NCBI RefSeq assembly: GCF_005503535.1
Contig: NZ_SCNN01000005.1
Span: 186,001-250,000, forward strand
Source: Mesorhizobium comanense
GTDB taxonomy: Bacteria; Pseudomonadota; Alphaproteobacteria; Rhizobiales; Rhizobiaceae
Direction of reading: 5' to 3'
Length of the DNA: 64,000 nt
Both the position numbers and the translations under genes were made by a program. Positions within the stretch are counted from its first letter, which is position 1, and each line of letters starts with the position of its first letter. Positions 8,789 to 17,796 of this stretch are shown piece by piece. The notes below the pieces were generated by a model. It was not told the DNA's origin, did no database searches, and saw only the letters and a program-made list of their open reading frames with translations.

Positions 8789-10702
8789 TCATGCCCCGAC
8801 CGGCTGTCTGTCCTTGCGGCGGATGGCGACGACGGAGGGTCTTGGCGGCTGGCCGTCCTTGAAATCGGGCCAGAGGGACTGGGCCTTGTCGAGCGTTTCG
8901 GCGTCTTCGGAAGGATGCTGGACGGACAGGAACAGCGTGGTGCCGTCCGGCGTGAAGCACGGGCCGGTCGCCTCCGCGCCATGCGGGCAGGTGAACAGGA
9001 GCTTCGGCAAGCCGCGCGCCGGGCCTTCGGTGTCGACACCATAGACCCCGTCGGGCAGGTCGAAGTCATTGGCGCCGTCGGTCGCCACCCAAAGCCGCCC
9101 GGCCGGATCGAAGGTGATGTTGTCGGGGCAGACGAACCAGCCATTGTCAGACGTTTCGGGATGGAAGGTGGCGCCGACCTTGGCATCCCTGGGGTTGCCG
9201 CAGAGGACAAAAAGATCCCAGGCGTATATGTCGGCGGTGTGGTCGGCATCCGCGCCGCGGCCGCCGGGCGGTATCAACTCGACGATATGGCCCCACAGAT
9301 TTTCGGGGCGGGTGTTGGCCGGATTGACCTTTGATTCGTCACGCTTCTTGTTCTTGGTCATGACCGCGTAGACCCGCCCGGTAACAGGATTGGTCTCGAT
9401 GTCCTCCGGCCGGTCCATCGGGGTCGCACCGAGCGCATCCGCCGCCAGCCGCGTCTTCAGCAGCACCTCGGCCTGGTCGGCAAAGCCGGTCTCGGCGGTG
9501 AGCTTGCCCTGCCCATGGACGAGCGGCAGCCAGGTCATCGAGCCATCGGCGTCGTAGCGGGCGACCGAGAGCACGCCGTCGTCCAGAAGGCCTTTGCCGG
9601 ACGCCGGGTTTGCCTTGTCGTAGGCCTTGTTCGAGACGTAGCGGTACATGTACTCGAAATAGTCGTCGTCGCCCATGTAGACGACGATGCGGCCATCCTT
9701 GTTGAGCACGACCGTCGAGGCCTCATGCGACATGCGGCCAAGCGCGGTGCGCTTCACCGGCTTTGACGCGGGATCGTAAGGATCGATCTCCACCACCCAG
9801 TCGAAGCGGTTCGGCTCGTTCGGTTCCTTGTCGATGTTGAAGCGGTCATGGAAGCGGCCTCGGCCGTAGATGTCGGAGCCGTCGAAGCCATAGCGGTCGA
9901 GAATATCCGTTGTCGGCGCTTTCTTGGGATCGCCGCCGAACAGATCCGACACGCCTTCCTCGCAGGTCAGCACAGTGCCCCACGGCGTGACGCCGCCGCT
10001 GCAATTGTAGCTCGTGCCGAGCACTTTCGTGCCGGTCGCATCGGCCGAGGTCTTCATCAGCGCATGGCCGGCGACCGGCCCGGACACCGTCATTGCCGTG
10101 CTGGCGGTGATGCGGCGGTTGAGCGGGCTGTCCTCGATGGCGGACCATTTGCCGTCCTTGAGCATCACCTCGACGATCGAATGCCCCATCGCCGCCAGGC
10201 CGAGATCGACCTGTTCCTTGCTCATGGCCTTGCCGGCGCCATCTTCGGTCATGCCCGCGAACATCACGTTGGGCGAGATGTACTCGTTGTTGACGCAGAG
10301 CAGGCCGTGGTCGGAGTTCACCGAGCCCTTGGGCAGCGGCATGAAGGCGATGTAATCGCAATTATAGCCAAAACGCTTCTGCTGTTCGTCGGCCGTGATG
10401 GTGTTGGCGTCGAACTCCGTCAAGCCGGCGACCAGCGGGTCGCCCCAGCGCGCGACGACGGTGGTTTCATAGCCTTCGGCGGCGGCATGGGTCTTGTCGT
10501 AGACCCGTTTCAGTTCCGGGAAGCCGAGCGTGGAAAGCGCTGCCGCGGCATGTGTTTCGCCGGCAAACAAGGAGCCGACAAAGCCGCCGCCGGCGGCCAG
10601 CGCCCCGGTCGCCAGGCCGCCTCTGAGGATATCGCGGCGGGAGGCCCTGGCGGCGATGACATCGCGGATGACGGGGGAGGGTGAAGACGGGGAAGTGGCC
10701 AT
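8789..10702 (-). CDS. PhoX-like alkaline phosphatase family protein (DUF839), Tat-exported
   Basis: A 637-residue protein of the PhoX/DUF839 family. A twin-arginine signal (SRRDILRGG, about residues 21-29) and an Ala/Gly-rich hydrophobic stretch precede the mature beta-propeller. Family segments include GVTPWGTVLTCEEG, MSHEAST and ENLWGHIVEL. PhoX enzymes are calcium- and iron-dependent periplasmic phosphomonoesterases induced when phosphate is short. Not all DUF839 proteins have been shown to be phosphatases. The start at 10702 follows an AGAGGCAG site. On the coding strand a poor match to a Pho box (two TTGTCAT-like halves four bases apart) lies in 10755-10775; I do not rely on it. Confidence 0.8.
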   Translation of the reverse strand: MATSPSSPSPVIRDVIAARASRRDILRGGLATGALAAGGGFVGSLFAGETHAAAALSTLGFPELKRVYDKTHAAAEGYETTVVARWGDPLVAGLTEFDANTITADEQQKRFGYNCDYIAFMPLPKGSVNSDHGLLCVNNEYISPNVMFAGMTEDGAGKAMSKEQVDLGLAAMGHSIVEVMLKDGKWSAIEDSPLNRRITASTAMTVSGPVAGHALMKTSADATGTKVLGTSYNCSGGVTPWGTVLTCEEGVSDLFGGDPKKAPTTDILDRYGFDGSDIYGRGRFHDRFNIDKEPNEPNRFDWVVEIDPYDPASKPVKRTALGRMSHEASTVVLNKDGRIVVYMGDDDYFEYMYRYVSNKAYDKANPASGKGLLDDGVLSVARYDADGSMTWLPLVHGQGKLTAETGFADQAEVLLKTRLAADALGATPMDRPEDIETNPVTGRVYAVMTKNKKRDESKVNPANTRPENLWGHIVELIPPGGRGADADHTADIYAWDLFVLCGNPRDAKVGATFHPETSDNGWFVCPDNITFDPAGRLWVATDGANDFDLPDGVYGVDTEGPARGLPKLLFTCPHGAEATGPCFTPDGTTLFLSVQHPSEDAETLDKAQSLWPDFKDGQPPRPSVVAIRRKDRQPVGA

Positions 10703-10830
10703 GATATCTGCCTCTCGGGGTGGATGTTGACGGCGCACCGCTGCCTAGTCCGCTTCGGCAACATCCGAATGACAACGGTGCCGTCGGCCGGACGCGTGGC
10801 GGCCAGGCGAAGTCCGAGGGGCTGGGGGTT

Positions 10831-11229
10831 TCAGTTCTTTGTACAGGTCGAGGCGGTGAAGGCGCCGTCGGGCTGTTTCATGATGATATCGAAGGATGGC
10901 GGGCTCTCGCCGTCCAGCGTCGCCTGGGTCAGCGAGATCGTGTTGCCGCCCGTCGTGTAGCCGCCCACGGGCCCAAGCCAGGAAATCACGCCGTTCGCAT
11001 CCATCTGGTAATTGTAGGCCTGTTGCGACCTGCCGAAAGTGATCGGCCCGCTGTAGACATTGCCTTTGATGGTGATCTCGCCGAGATCGATGAACATGCC
11101 CAGCAGATAGACCTCGCAGTGATACGTGCCGTCCGGCATCTTGCCGTCGCCGAAGTCGGCCCGAGCGGGGCCTATCGTCGTCGCCAGGAGCAGAAGGCCG
11201 ATGGAAATGCGGGAAATCAGGGATGCCAT
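10831..11229 (-). CDS. Small exported protein of unknown function
   Basis: A 132-residue protein with a clear signal peptide (ISRISIGLLLLATTIGPARA, residues about 5-24). The mature part begins DFGDGKMPDGTYHCEVY and has two cysteines, one near the start and one four residues before the end (STCTKN), which could form a disulphide in the periplasm. The mature domain is rich in Gly, Thr and beta-type residues. I do not recognise the family. It lies 128 bases upstream of the phoX-like gene on the same strand and diverges from urtA. Confidence 0.65.
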   Translation of the reverse strand: MASLISRISIGLLLLATTIGPARADFGDGKMPDGTYHCEVYLLGMFIDLGEITIKGNVYSGPITFGRSQQAYNYQMDANGVISWLGPVGGYTTGGNTISLTQATLDGESPPSFDIIMKQPDGAFTASTCTKN

Positions 11230-11482
11230 GGTGTTGCTCGTTTGAAGCGTGAGCTTGCCCCATTTCCGTTCCGCGCCGCAATACGCTGGGCTCCCAGCCG
11301 AGACTGCAGGATAAAATATAGGCACTGACCGAATTTGGGCAAAAATTAGGCAAAGGCTTTGTGCGCTGCGCAAATTTCTCTCAACTAAATCTTAACCAGG
11401 CCGCCCCGGCCTTGCCTGTGATGTCAGGATAACGGTCTGATAACATTCGATTATTAGCTGGTTGTCGACACTCTCATGACGG

Positions 11483-11500
11483 TTGGCACGCGGGTTGCAT
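11483..11500 (+). promoter_or_regulatory. Sigma-54 promoter of the urea transporter operon
   Basis: TTGGCACGCGGGTTGCAT fits the RpoN consensus TGGCACG-N4-TTGC exactly, with the GG at 11485-11486 and the GC at 11497-11498, 12 bases apart. It ends 42 bases before the urtA ATG. Sigma-54 promoters need an activator, here probably NtrC given the nitrogen substrate, but I found no convincing NtrC site upstream. The rest of the 313-base gap 11230-11542 shows nothing I can name. Confidence 0.85.
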
Positions 11501-11542
11501 TGCGTTGTTGCGGTGCAATCAACCAGCTTGGGAGTTTTCCGT

Positions 11543-12853
11543 ATGAGGGGTAATTTCTCGACAATAACAAAAATGGTCTCGGCGAGCGTGGTTGCCGCCG
11601 GTCTGATGATGTCAGCGCCCGCAAGGGCGGCCGACGATACGATCAAGGTCGGCATTCTTCATTCGCTGTCGGGGACCATGGCGATTTCGGAGACGACGCT
11701 GAAGGATGCCATGCTGATGCTCATCGACGAGCAGAACGCAAAGGGCGGACTGCTCGGCAAGAAGCTTGAGGCCGTCGTGGTCGATCCGGCCTCGAACTGG
11801 CCGCTGTTCGCCGAAAAGGCGCGCGAGCTGATTTCCAAGGATCACGTCGCTGCGGTGTTCGGCTGCTGGACCTCGGTATCGCGCAAATCGGTTCTGCCGG
11901 TGTTCTCGGAACTCGACAACATTCTTTTCTACCCCGTCCAGTATGAGGGCGAGGAGAGCGAGCGAAACGTCTTCTACACCGGTGCTGCTCCGAACCAACA
12001 GGCCATCCCCGCCGTCGACTATCTGATGAGCAAGGACGGCGGCTCGGTGAAGCGTTGGGTGCTGGAAGGCACCGACTATGTTTATCCGCGCACCACCAAC
12101 AAGATCCTCGAAGCCTACCTCAAGTCGAAGGGCGTGCCGGCCGAGGACATCATGGTCAACTATACGCCGTTCGGCTTCTCCGACTGGCAGACCGAGGTCT
12201 CGGCGATCAAGAAGTTCGGTTCGGCCGGCAAGAAGACCGCCGTCGTCTCGACAGTCAACGGTGATGCCAACGTGCCGTTCTACAAGGAGCTCGGCAACCA
12301 GGGCATCAAGGCCGAGGACATCCCGGTCATGGCCTTTTCCGTTGGTGAGGAAGAGCTTGCCGGTCTCGACACCAAGCCGCTGGTCGGCCATCTCGCCGCC
12401 TGGAACTATTTTGAGAGCGTCAACACGCCGGAGAACAAGAAGTTCATCGCCGACTGGCACAAGTTCATCAAGAACAACAAGCGCACCACCAACGACCCGA
12501 TGGAAGCCCACTATATCGGCTTCAACATGTGGGTGAAGGCGGTTGAAAAGGCCGGGACCACCGATCCGGACAAGGTCATCGATGCCATGATCGGCGTTTC
12601 GGTGCCGAACCTGACCGGCGGCTATGCGACGATGATGCCGAACCACCACATCACCAAGCCGGTGCTGATCGGCGAAATCCAGGCCAACGGACAGTTCCAG
12701 ACGGTATCGAAGACGCCAGGCCTGGTTATGGGCGACGAATGGTCCGACTACCTGCCCGATTCCAAGGACCTGATTTCCGATTGGCGCGCGCCGCTCAGCT
12801 GCGGCAACTTCAACGTCAAAACCGGCAAGTGCGGCGGCAAGGGCACAAACTGA
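11543..12853 (+). CDS. urtA: Urea ABC transporter substrate-binding protein UrtA
   Basis: A 436-residue periplasmic binding protein. A signal peptide (to about APARA, residue 36) precedes the mature start DDTIKVGILHSLSGTMAISE, typical of the urea/short-chain amide group of the branched-chain amino-acid binding family. GCWTSVSRKSVLPVF and NILFYPVQYEGEE are UrtA hallmarks. It captures urea in the periplasm for UrtBC. First gene of urtABCDE, 107 bases before urtB, and preceded by a sigma-54 promoter, so expression should rise under nitrogen limitation. The start at 11543 follows GGGAG, at a spacing of about eight bases. Confidence 0.93.
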   Translation: MRGNFSTITKMVSASVVAAGLMMSAPARAADDTIKVGILHSLSGTMAISETTLKDAMLMLIDEQNAKGGLLGKKLEAVVVDPASNWPLFAEKARELISKDHVAAVFGCWTSVSRKSVLPVFSELDNILFYPVQYEGEESERNVFYTGAAPNQQAIPAVDYLMSKDGGSVKRWVLEGTDYVYPRTTNKILEAYLKSKGVPAEDIMVNYTPFGFSDWQTEVSAIKKFGSAGKKTAVVSTVNGDANVPFYKELGNQGIKAEDIPVMAFSVGEEELAGLDTKPLVGHLAAWNYFESVNTPENKKFIADWHKFIKNNKRTTNDPMEAHYIGFNMWVKAVEKAGTTDPDKVIDAMIGVSVPNLTGGYATMMPNHHITKPVLIGEIQANGQFQTVSKTPGLVMGDEWSDYLPDSKDLISDWRAPLSCGNFNVKTGKCGGKGTN

Positions 12854-12959
12854 TCCTCCCCGGGCTGGACCTCCGGTCCATCCCAAGACCGCGTGCGTCC
12901 GGACGGCTACCTCCACCGTCCGGACGCCCATTCAACGTTCTAAGGGTCACCAAAAACCG

Positions 12960-14576
12960 ATGAAGATTTTCCATGCGATGGGACTGACGCTCTTGCTCAT
13001 ACTGGCGACGCTGTCGTCTTCGGGCGCTGCGGAAGCCGATCTGCGTGCCATTATCGCAAAGTTCGCCACCGTAACGGATTTTTCCCAGACGGGAGCTGTC
13101 GTTCAAGAGTTGGCAGCCACGAGCGATCGGGCTGTCGAACGGCCGCTCGCTGCATTGGCAGACGGCAATCTCTACATTCGCATGGCCGACTCGATGGTAT
13201 TTATCGGCAAGGAAGGCGATGAAAACGTCCAGCTTTTCGACCCGCTGAGCGGCGAAGCAGCCGGCGAGGCTTCACCGGACGACTTAACCCAGATCGGCGT
13301 CAACAACACCTTGCGCCGCACCATCCGCGATGCATTGGGCACGTTGACGCTTGGCTCCAAGGATCCGACAGTCCGCATCGCCGCCGCCGATACCATGTTC
13401 AAAACTCCCGATGCCGCCAACATCCAGCCGCTCGATGTAGCGATCGCCGGTGAGACTGTGGCGAGCGTCAAGGCTCTTCTGGAACAGGCGCGTGCGGCTT
13501 CGATACTGGTTTCAGACCAGCCCTATGCGGACAAGCTCGCAGCAATCGCAGTGATCGGTGCGCGTGGCGACCGCAACGCGGTGTCGCTCCTCACCTTTGT
13601 CGAGGCCAACGCCTCTGGAGACGTGAAGGAAGCGGCCACGGCTGCAATCGCCAGCATCAATTCGACGCTTGCCATCTGGGATGCCGGTCAGAACATCTGG
13701 TACGGCATCTCGCTGGGCTCGGTGCTGCTGCTGGCCGCGATCGGACTGGCCATCACCTTCGGCGTCATGGGCGTCATCAACATGGCGCATGGCGAAATGG
13801 TTATGCTTGGCGCCTACACGACGTTTGTCGTTCAGCAGGTGATCCGCACATCCTTCCCTGGCCTTTTCGACTGGTCGCTGATCATCGCCCTGCCTTTGGC
13901 CTTCCTGGTCGCGGCCTTTGTCGGCCTCGTCATCGAGCGCGGCATCATCCGCTTTCTCTATGGGCGGCCGCTCGAGACGCTCTTGGCGACATGGGGTGTC
14001 TCGCTGATCCTGCAGCAGGCGGTGCGCTCGATCTTCGGGCCGACCAACCAGGAGGTCGGCAATCCCTCCTGGATGTCGGGTTCGTTCGCTATCGGCCAGC
14101 TTGCCATTACCTGGAACCGGCTCTGGATCCTGGTTTTCGCGCTCACCGTCTTCGCGGTACTGCTTTACCTGATGAAGCGTACCTCCTGGGGCCTGCGGAT
14201 GCGCGCCGTCACTGCCAACCGGCGCATGGCGGCTTCGATGGGCATCAGGACGCCATGGGTCGACGCGTTGACCTTCGCGCTCGGTTCCGGGATTGCCGGC
14301 ATTGCCGGGGTCGCGCTCAGCCAGATCGACAATGTGTCGCCCAATCTCGGCCGCGGTTACATCATCGACAGTTTCATGGTCGTCGTCTTCGGTGGCGTCG
14401 GCAATCTGTGGGGCACGCTGGTCGGCGCTTTTTCGCTGGGCATCGTCAACAAATTTCTCGAGCCCTATGCCGGCGCCGTGCTCGGCAAGATCGTCGTGCT
14501 GGTGCTGATCATCCTGTTCATCCAGAAGCGCCCGCGCGGCCTGTTCGCGCTCAAGGGCAGGGCGGTGGAAGCATGA
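12960..14576 (+). CDS. urtB: Urea ABC transporter permease UrtB
   Basis: A 538-residue inner-membrane permease of the LivH type. As usual for UrtB it has a long N-terminal extension: a signal-like segment (residues about 5-24) and a helical, probably periplasmic domain to about residue 235. The permease core follows, with GITFGVMGVINMAHGEM-like sequence near residue 265 and GGVGNLWGTLVGA near the end. It pairs with UrtC to form the channel. The stop overlaps the urtC start (ATGA), pointing to translational coupling. Confidence 0.92.
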   Translation: MKIFHAMGLTLLLILATLSSSGAAEADLRAIIAKFATVTDFSQTGAVVQELAATSDRAVERPLAALADGNLYIRMADSMVFIGKEGDENVQLFDPLSGEAAGEASPDDLTQIGVNNTLRRTIRDALGTLTLGSKDPTVRIAAADTMFKTPDAANIQPLDVAIAGETVASVKALLEQARAASILVSDQPYADKLAAIAVIGARGDRNAVSLLTFVEANASGDVKEAATAAIASINSTLAIWDAGQNIWYGISLGSVLLLAAIGLAITFGVMGVINMAHGEMVMLGAYTTFVVQQVIRTSFPGLFDWSLIIALPLAFLVAAFVGLVIERGIIRFLYGRPLETLLATWGVSLILQQAVRSIFGPTNQEVGNPSWMSGSFAIGQLAITWNRLWILVFALTVFAVLLYLMKRTSWGLRMRAVTANRRMAASMGIRTPWVDALTFALGSGIAGIAGVALSQIDNVSPNLGRGYIIDSFMVVVFGGVGNLWGTLVGAFSLGIVNKFLEPYAGAVLGKIVVLVLIILFIQKRPRGLFALKGRAVEA

Positions 14577-15808
14577 TCACGGGACGCTTCTTCGCCCCTG
14601 GCGCTGACCGCCGCATCGCGATCACCATCTTCGTCCTGTTGGCGGCGGCCATCATCGTGCCGCTGCTCAATCTCGCTGTTTCTCCAGCAAGCGCTTTCTA
14701 TATCCCGCCCTATATGGTGGCGCTGACCGGCAAGTACCTCTGCTATGCCTTGCTGGCGTTGTCGCTCGACCTGGTGTGGGGCTATTGCGGTATCCTATCG
14801 CTCGGGCACGGCGCGTTCTTCGCGCTCGGCGGCTACGCGATGGGCATGTATCTGATGCGCCAGATCGGCTCGCGCGGCGTCTATGGCAATCCGGTCCTGC
14901 CCGATTTCATGGTGTTCCTGAACTACAAGGAACTGCCCTGGTTTTGGCATGGCTTCGACCATTTCTGGTTCGCTGCGCTGATGGTGCTGGCGGTGCCCGG
15001 CCTGCTCGCCTTCGTCTTCGGCTGGTTCGCCTTCCGTAGTCGCGTTACCGGCGTCTATCTCTCCATCATCACCCAGGCTATGACCTATGCGTTGCTGCTC
15101 GCCTTCTTCCGCAATGACATGGGATTCGGCGGCAACAACGGCCTGACCGATTTCAAGGACATTCTCGGCTTCAACGTCCAGGCCGACGCGACGCGCTCGG
15201 CGCTGTTCGCTGCGAGCGCCGTTACGCTGGCCCTTGCCGTCTTCGTCACCTGGGCGATCGTCGGCTCCAAATACGGCAAGCTGCTGATGGCCGTGCGTGA
15301 CGCCGAAAGCCGTACGCGCTTCCTCGGATGGCGGGCCGAAAATGTGAAGCTCTTCGCCTTCACAGTCTCGGCCGTGATGGCCGGCATCGCCGGCGCGCTC
15401 TACGTGCCGCAGGTCGGCATCATCAATCCGGGCGAGTTCGAACCGTCCAATTCGATCGAGGTGGTGATCTGGGCGGCGGTCGGCGGGCGCGGCACCATTG
15501 TCGGGCCGATCATCGGCGCTTTGTTGGTCAATGCCGGCAAGTCCTGGTTCACCGGCGTGTTGCCCGAACTCTGGCTGTTCGCGCTGGGTGGCCTGTTCGT
15601 CGCCGTCACGCTGCTGCTGCCAAAAGGCATCGTCGGCATGTGGGACAGCTGGCGCGGCAATGCCGGAACTCCGCGTGCGGTCCCTTTGGCTGACAAAGCC
15701 CACACCGGGGCCGGACTGGTGTCCGCGACTTCGAAGCCGGCTCGTTCGCCGGCAAGAAATCCGGGCGAATGGTCCTGGTCCGACCCCGAACCGCAGGCGG
15801 CGGAGTAA
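14573..15808 (+). CDS. urtC: Urea ABC transporter permease UrtC
   Basis: A 411-residue LivM-type permease with eight or more predicted membrane segments. Recognisable parts are LVWGYCGILSLGHGAFFALGG near residue 70 (split here: LVWGYCGILS then LGHGAFFALGG) and the EAA-like loop WAAVGGRGTIVGPIIGA near residue 300. The C-terminal 50 residues are hydrophilic and Pro/Ser-rich. The ATG at 14573 overlaps the urtB stop by four bases. Together with UrtB it carries urea across the inner membrane, powered by UrtDE. urtD starts six bases after the stop. Confidence 0.92.
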   Translation: MITGRFFAPGADRRIAITIFVLLAAAIIVPLLNLAVSPASAFYIPPYMVALTGKYLCYALLALSLDLVWGYCGILSLGHGAFFALGGYAMGMYLMRQIGSRGVYGNPVLPDFMVFLNYKELPWFWHGFDHFWFAALMVLAVPGLLAFVFGWFAFRSRVTGVYLSIITQAMTYALLLAFFRNDMGFGGNNGLTDFKDILGFNVQADATRSALFAASAVTLALAVFVTWAIVGSKYGKLLMAVRDAESRTRFLGWRAENVKLFAFTVSAVMAGIAGALYVPQVGIINPGEFEPSNSIEVVIWAAVGGRGTIVGPIIGALLVNAGKSWFTGVLPELWLFALGGLFVAVTLLLPKGIVGMWDSWRGNAGTPRAVPLADKAHTGAGLVSATSKPARSPARNPGEWSWSDPEPQAAE

Positions 15809-15813
15809 GCGCC

Positions 15814-16560
15814 ATGAGCAAATCCAACACCATCCTCTACCTCGACGGCGTCTCGGTTTCCTTCGACGGCTTTCGCGCCATCAACAATCTGTCCCTGGTG
15901 CTCGACAAGGGCGAGATGCGCGCCATCATCGGTCCCAACGGCGCCGGCAAGACGACGATGATGGATATCGTGACCGGCAAGACACGGCCTGATGAGGGCG
16001 AGGTCTTCTTCGATGGTCAGGTTGACCTGACCAGGCACGACGAGGCCGAGATCGCAATGATGGGCATCGGCCGCAAGTTCCAGAAGCCGACGGTCTTCGA
16101 GAGTCACAGCGTTGAGGACAATTTGATGCTGGCGCTCAAGGGACCGCGGTCGATCTTTCCGGCATTGTTCCATCGCCGCTTCGCCGCCGAGGCGCGGCGG
16201 ATCGACGAGATCCTCGGTGTCATCCGGCTCGGCGACAAGCGCGGCGACCTGGCGGCCAGTCTCAGCCATGGCCAAAAGCAGTGGCTGGAGATCGGCATGC
16301 TGTTGGCGCAGGACCCGAAGCTGCTTCTGGTCGATGAGCCGGTCGCCGGCATGACCGACGCGGAAACCGAAGAGACCGCGCGCCTGCTCAGGGATATCGC
16401 GCGCGACCATTCGGTCATCGTCGTCGAACATGACATGCATTTCGTGCGCGAGCTCGGCGTCAAGGTGACCTGCCTGCACGAGGGCTCGGTGCTGTCGGAA
16501 GGCACGCTCGATTTCGTTTCAGCCGACGAGCGGGTCGTCGAAGTGTATCTGGGGAGATGA
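15814..16560 (+). CDS. urtD: Urea ABC transporter ATP-binding protein UrtD
   Basis: A 248-residue ABC ATPase of the LivG type. The Walker A GPNGAGKTT is near residue 40, followed by the Q-loop RKFQKPTVFE, the signature LSHGQKQWLEIG (LSHGQ in place of LSGGQ, as is normal for UrtD) and the Walker B LLLVDEPVAGM. The switch histidine is in VVEHDMHFVR. It hydrolyses ATP on the inner face of the membrane with UrtE. The start at 15814 lies five bases after the urtC stop. The gap to urtE is 69 bases. Confidence 0.92.
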   Translation: MSKSNTILYLDGVSVSFDGFRAINNLSLVLDKGEMRAIIGPNGAGKTTMMDIVTGKTRPDEGEVFFDGQVDLTRHDEAEIAMMGIGRKFQKPTVFESHSVEDNLMLALKGPRSIFPALFHRRFAAEARRIDEILGVIRLGDKRGDLAASLSHGQKQWLEIGMLLAQDPKLLLVDEPVAGMTDAETEETARLLRDIARDHSVIVVEHDMHFVRELGVKVTCLHEGSVLSEGTLDFVSADERVVEVYLGR

Positions 16561-16629
16561 AATTGGTGTGGCGGGTGCAATTCCATCGCTTCGATCTGTC
16601 GCTTCTCCGGTTCTGGAGAAGACGCTGAC

Positions 16630-17325
16630 ATGCTCGAAGTTTCCAACGCCACGCTCCATTACGGCGCCGCCCAGGCGCTGCGCGGCGTTTCGCTGAAGGC
16701 CGGCGCCGGTAGGATCACCTGCGTGCTCGGCCGCAACGGTGTCGGCAAGACCAGTTTGATGAGATCGATCGTCGGCCATCACAGGCTGACGAGCGGAAGT
16801 GTTGCCTTCGAGGGGAAGGCGCTCGACCGGAGCGCGGCGTATGACCGCGCCCGGTCGGGCATCGCATTCGTACCGCAGGGCAGGGAGATATTTCCCTTGC
16901 TGAGCGTGCGCGAGAACCTGGAGACCGGCTTTGCGCCATTGAAACGCGCGGACCGCACCATACCCGCGCATGTCTTCGAACTTTTTCCCGTGCTGAAGCA
17001 GATGCTTGGCCGCCGTGGCGGCGACCTGTCGGGCGGCCAGCAGCAGCAGCTCGCCATCGGGCGCGCTCTGGTGATGCGGCCGAAACTGCTGGTGCTCGAC
17101 GAGCCGACGGAAGGCATCCAACCGTCGATCATCAAGGACATCGGCCGCGCCATACGCTACCTGCGCGACCAGGCCGGCATCGCCGTGCTTCTGGTCGAGC
17201 AATATCTCGATTTCTGTCGCGAACTTGCCGACGAGGTCAACATCATGGACCGTGGCCAGATCGTGCATACCGGCCCGGCGCATGATTTAGACAGGGCTGA
17301 TATTCGCAAGTTCCTGACGGTCTAG
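16630..17325 (+). CDS. urtE: Urea ABC transporter ATP-binding protein UrtE
   Basis: A 231-residue ABC ATPase of the LivF type. Walker A GRNGVGKTS (residues about 34-42), Q-loop FVPQGREIFP, signature LSGGQQQQLAIGRAL, Walker B LLVLDEPTEGIQPS and the switch His replaced by Gln in LLVEQYLDF, which is usual in LivF/UrtE proteins. Last gene of the urea operon. No urease or urease accessory gene follows in the window. No obvious terminator is seen directly after the stop; the following 267 bases to 17592 contain nothing I can identify. Confidence 0.92.
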   Translation: MLEVSNATLHYGAAQALRGVSLKAGAGRITCVLGRNGVGKTSLMRSIVGHHRLTSGSVAFEGKALDRSAAYDRARSGIAFVPQGREIFPLLSVRENLETGFAPLKRADRTIPAHVFELFPVLKQMLGRRGGDLSGGQQQQLAIGRALVMRPKLLVLDEPTEGIQPSIIKDIGRAIRYLRDQAGIAVLLVEQYLDFCRELADEVNIMDRGQIVHTGPAHDLDRADIRKFLTV

Positions 17326-17592
17326 AATCGGTCCTCGACTTCGGACTGGCCCCGATGTCCTTGGCAAGTCCAATATTTCTCCCGCCCGATCAACCGCGTA
17401 CCTAGCCAACCAACTGTCGCATGCTAGTCTTTTCTTGGCTTTGTGAGTCGGCCGCTTCCGTATCAGTCTGGTTCGTCGCAGATCGAGGGGCGCGCGAGTG
17501 TCGGGCAAGGCCCACGCAAGCAAGCATTCCTAGCTTACCTCCTGCGATCGCTGTCGTTCAACGCGTTTGGGCACACAGGCTAAGGGACGGCC

Positions 17593-17769
17593 ATGGAACG
17601 TTACGTCGAGGACTACCAGAAGAGGCGGCTGACGGACCGCGTCGACATCATCACCGCCATCAACATCCTGAGGTCCCAGGGCTGCGAGTACGATGATCTG
17701 ATCGAGGAGATCACCAAGGTGTTTTACGTCGACCTCGACACCTTCAATGAAATCGTGATGGCGGCATAG
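17593..17769 (+). CDS. Conserved-looking small protein, 58 residues
   Basis: A 58-residue frame starting MERYVEDYQKRRLTDRVDII and ending FNEIVMAA. It is acidic in the second half, predicted largely helical and without a membrane segment or cysteine pair. An AAGGGA ribosome site lies seven bases before the ATG. The base choice at third positions is high in G and C as in neighbouring genes, which supports coding. It is convergent with the diguanylate cyclase gene 27 bases away. Function unknown. Confidence 0.6.
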   Translation: MERYVEDYQKRRLTDRVDIITAINILRSQGCEYDDLIEEITKVFYVDLDTFNEIVMAA

Positions 17770-17796
17770 GAGCCGCTTCTGCTCGCCGGCGCCTGC

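Noticed and set aside
8789..10684. Long open frames on the strand opposite the PhoX-like gene
   Set aside because: They are mirror frames caused by high GC at third positions; no family motif or ribosome site supports them.
10755..10775. Pho-box-like pair of TTGTCAT-type halves upstream of the PhoX-like gene
   Set aside because: Only one half is close to consensus; too weak to list as a site.
12949..12975. Repeat core-like AAAACCG near the urtB start
   Set aside because: No hairpin arms surround it.
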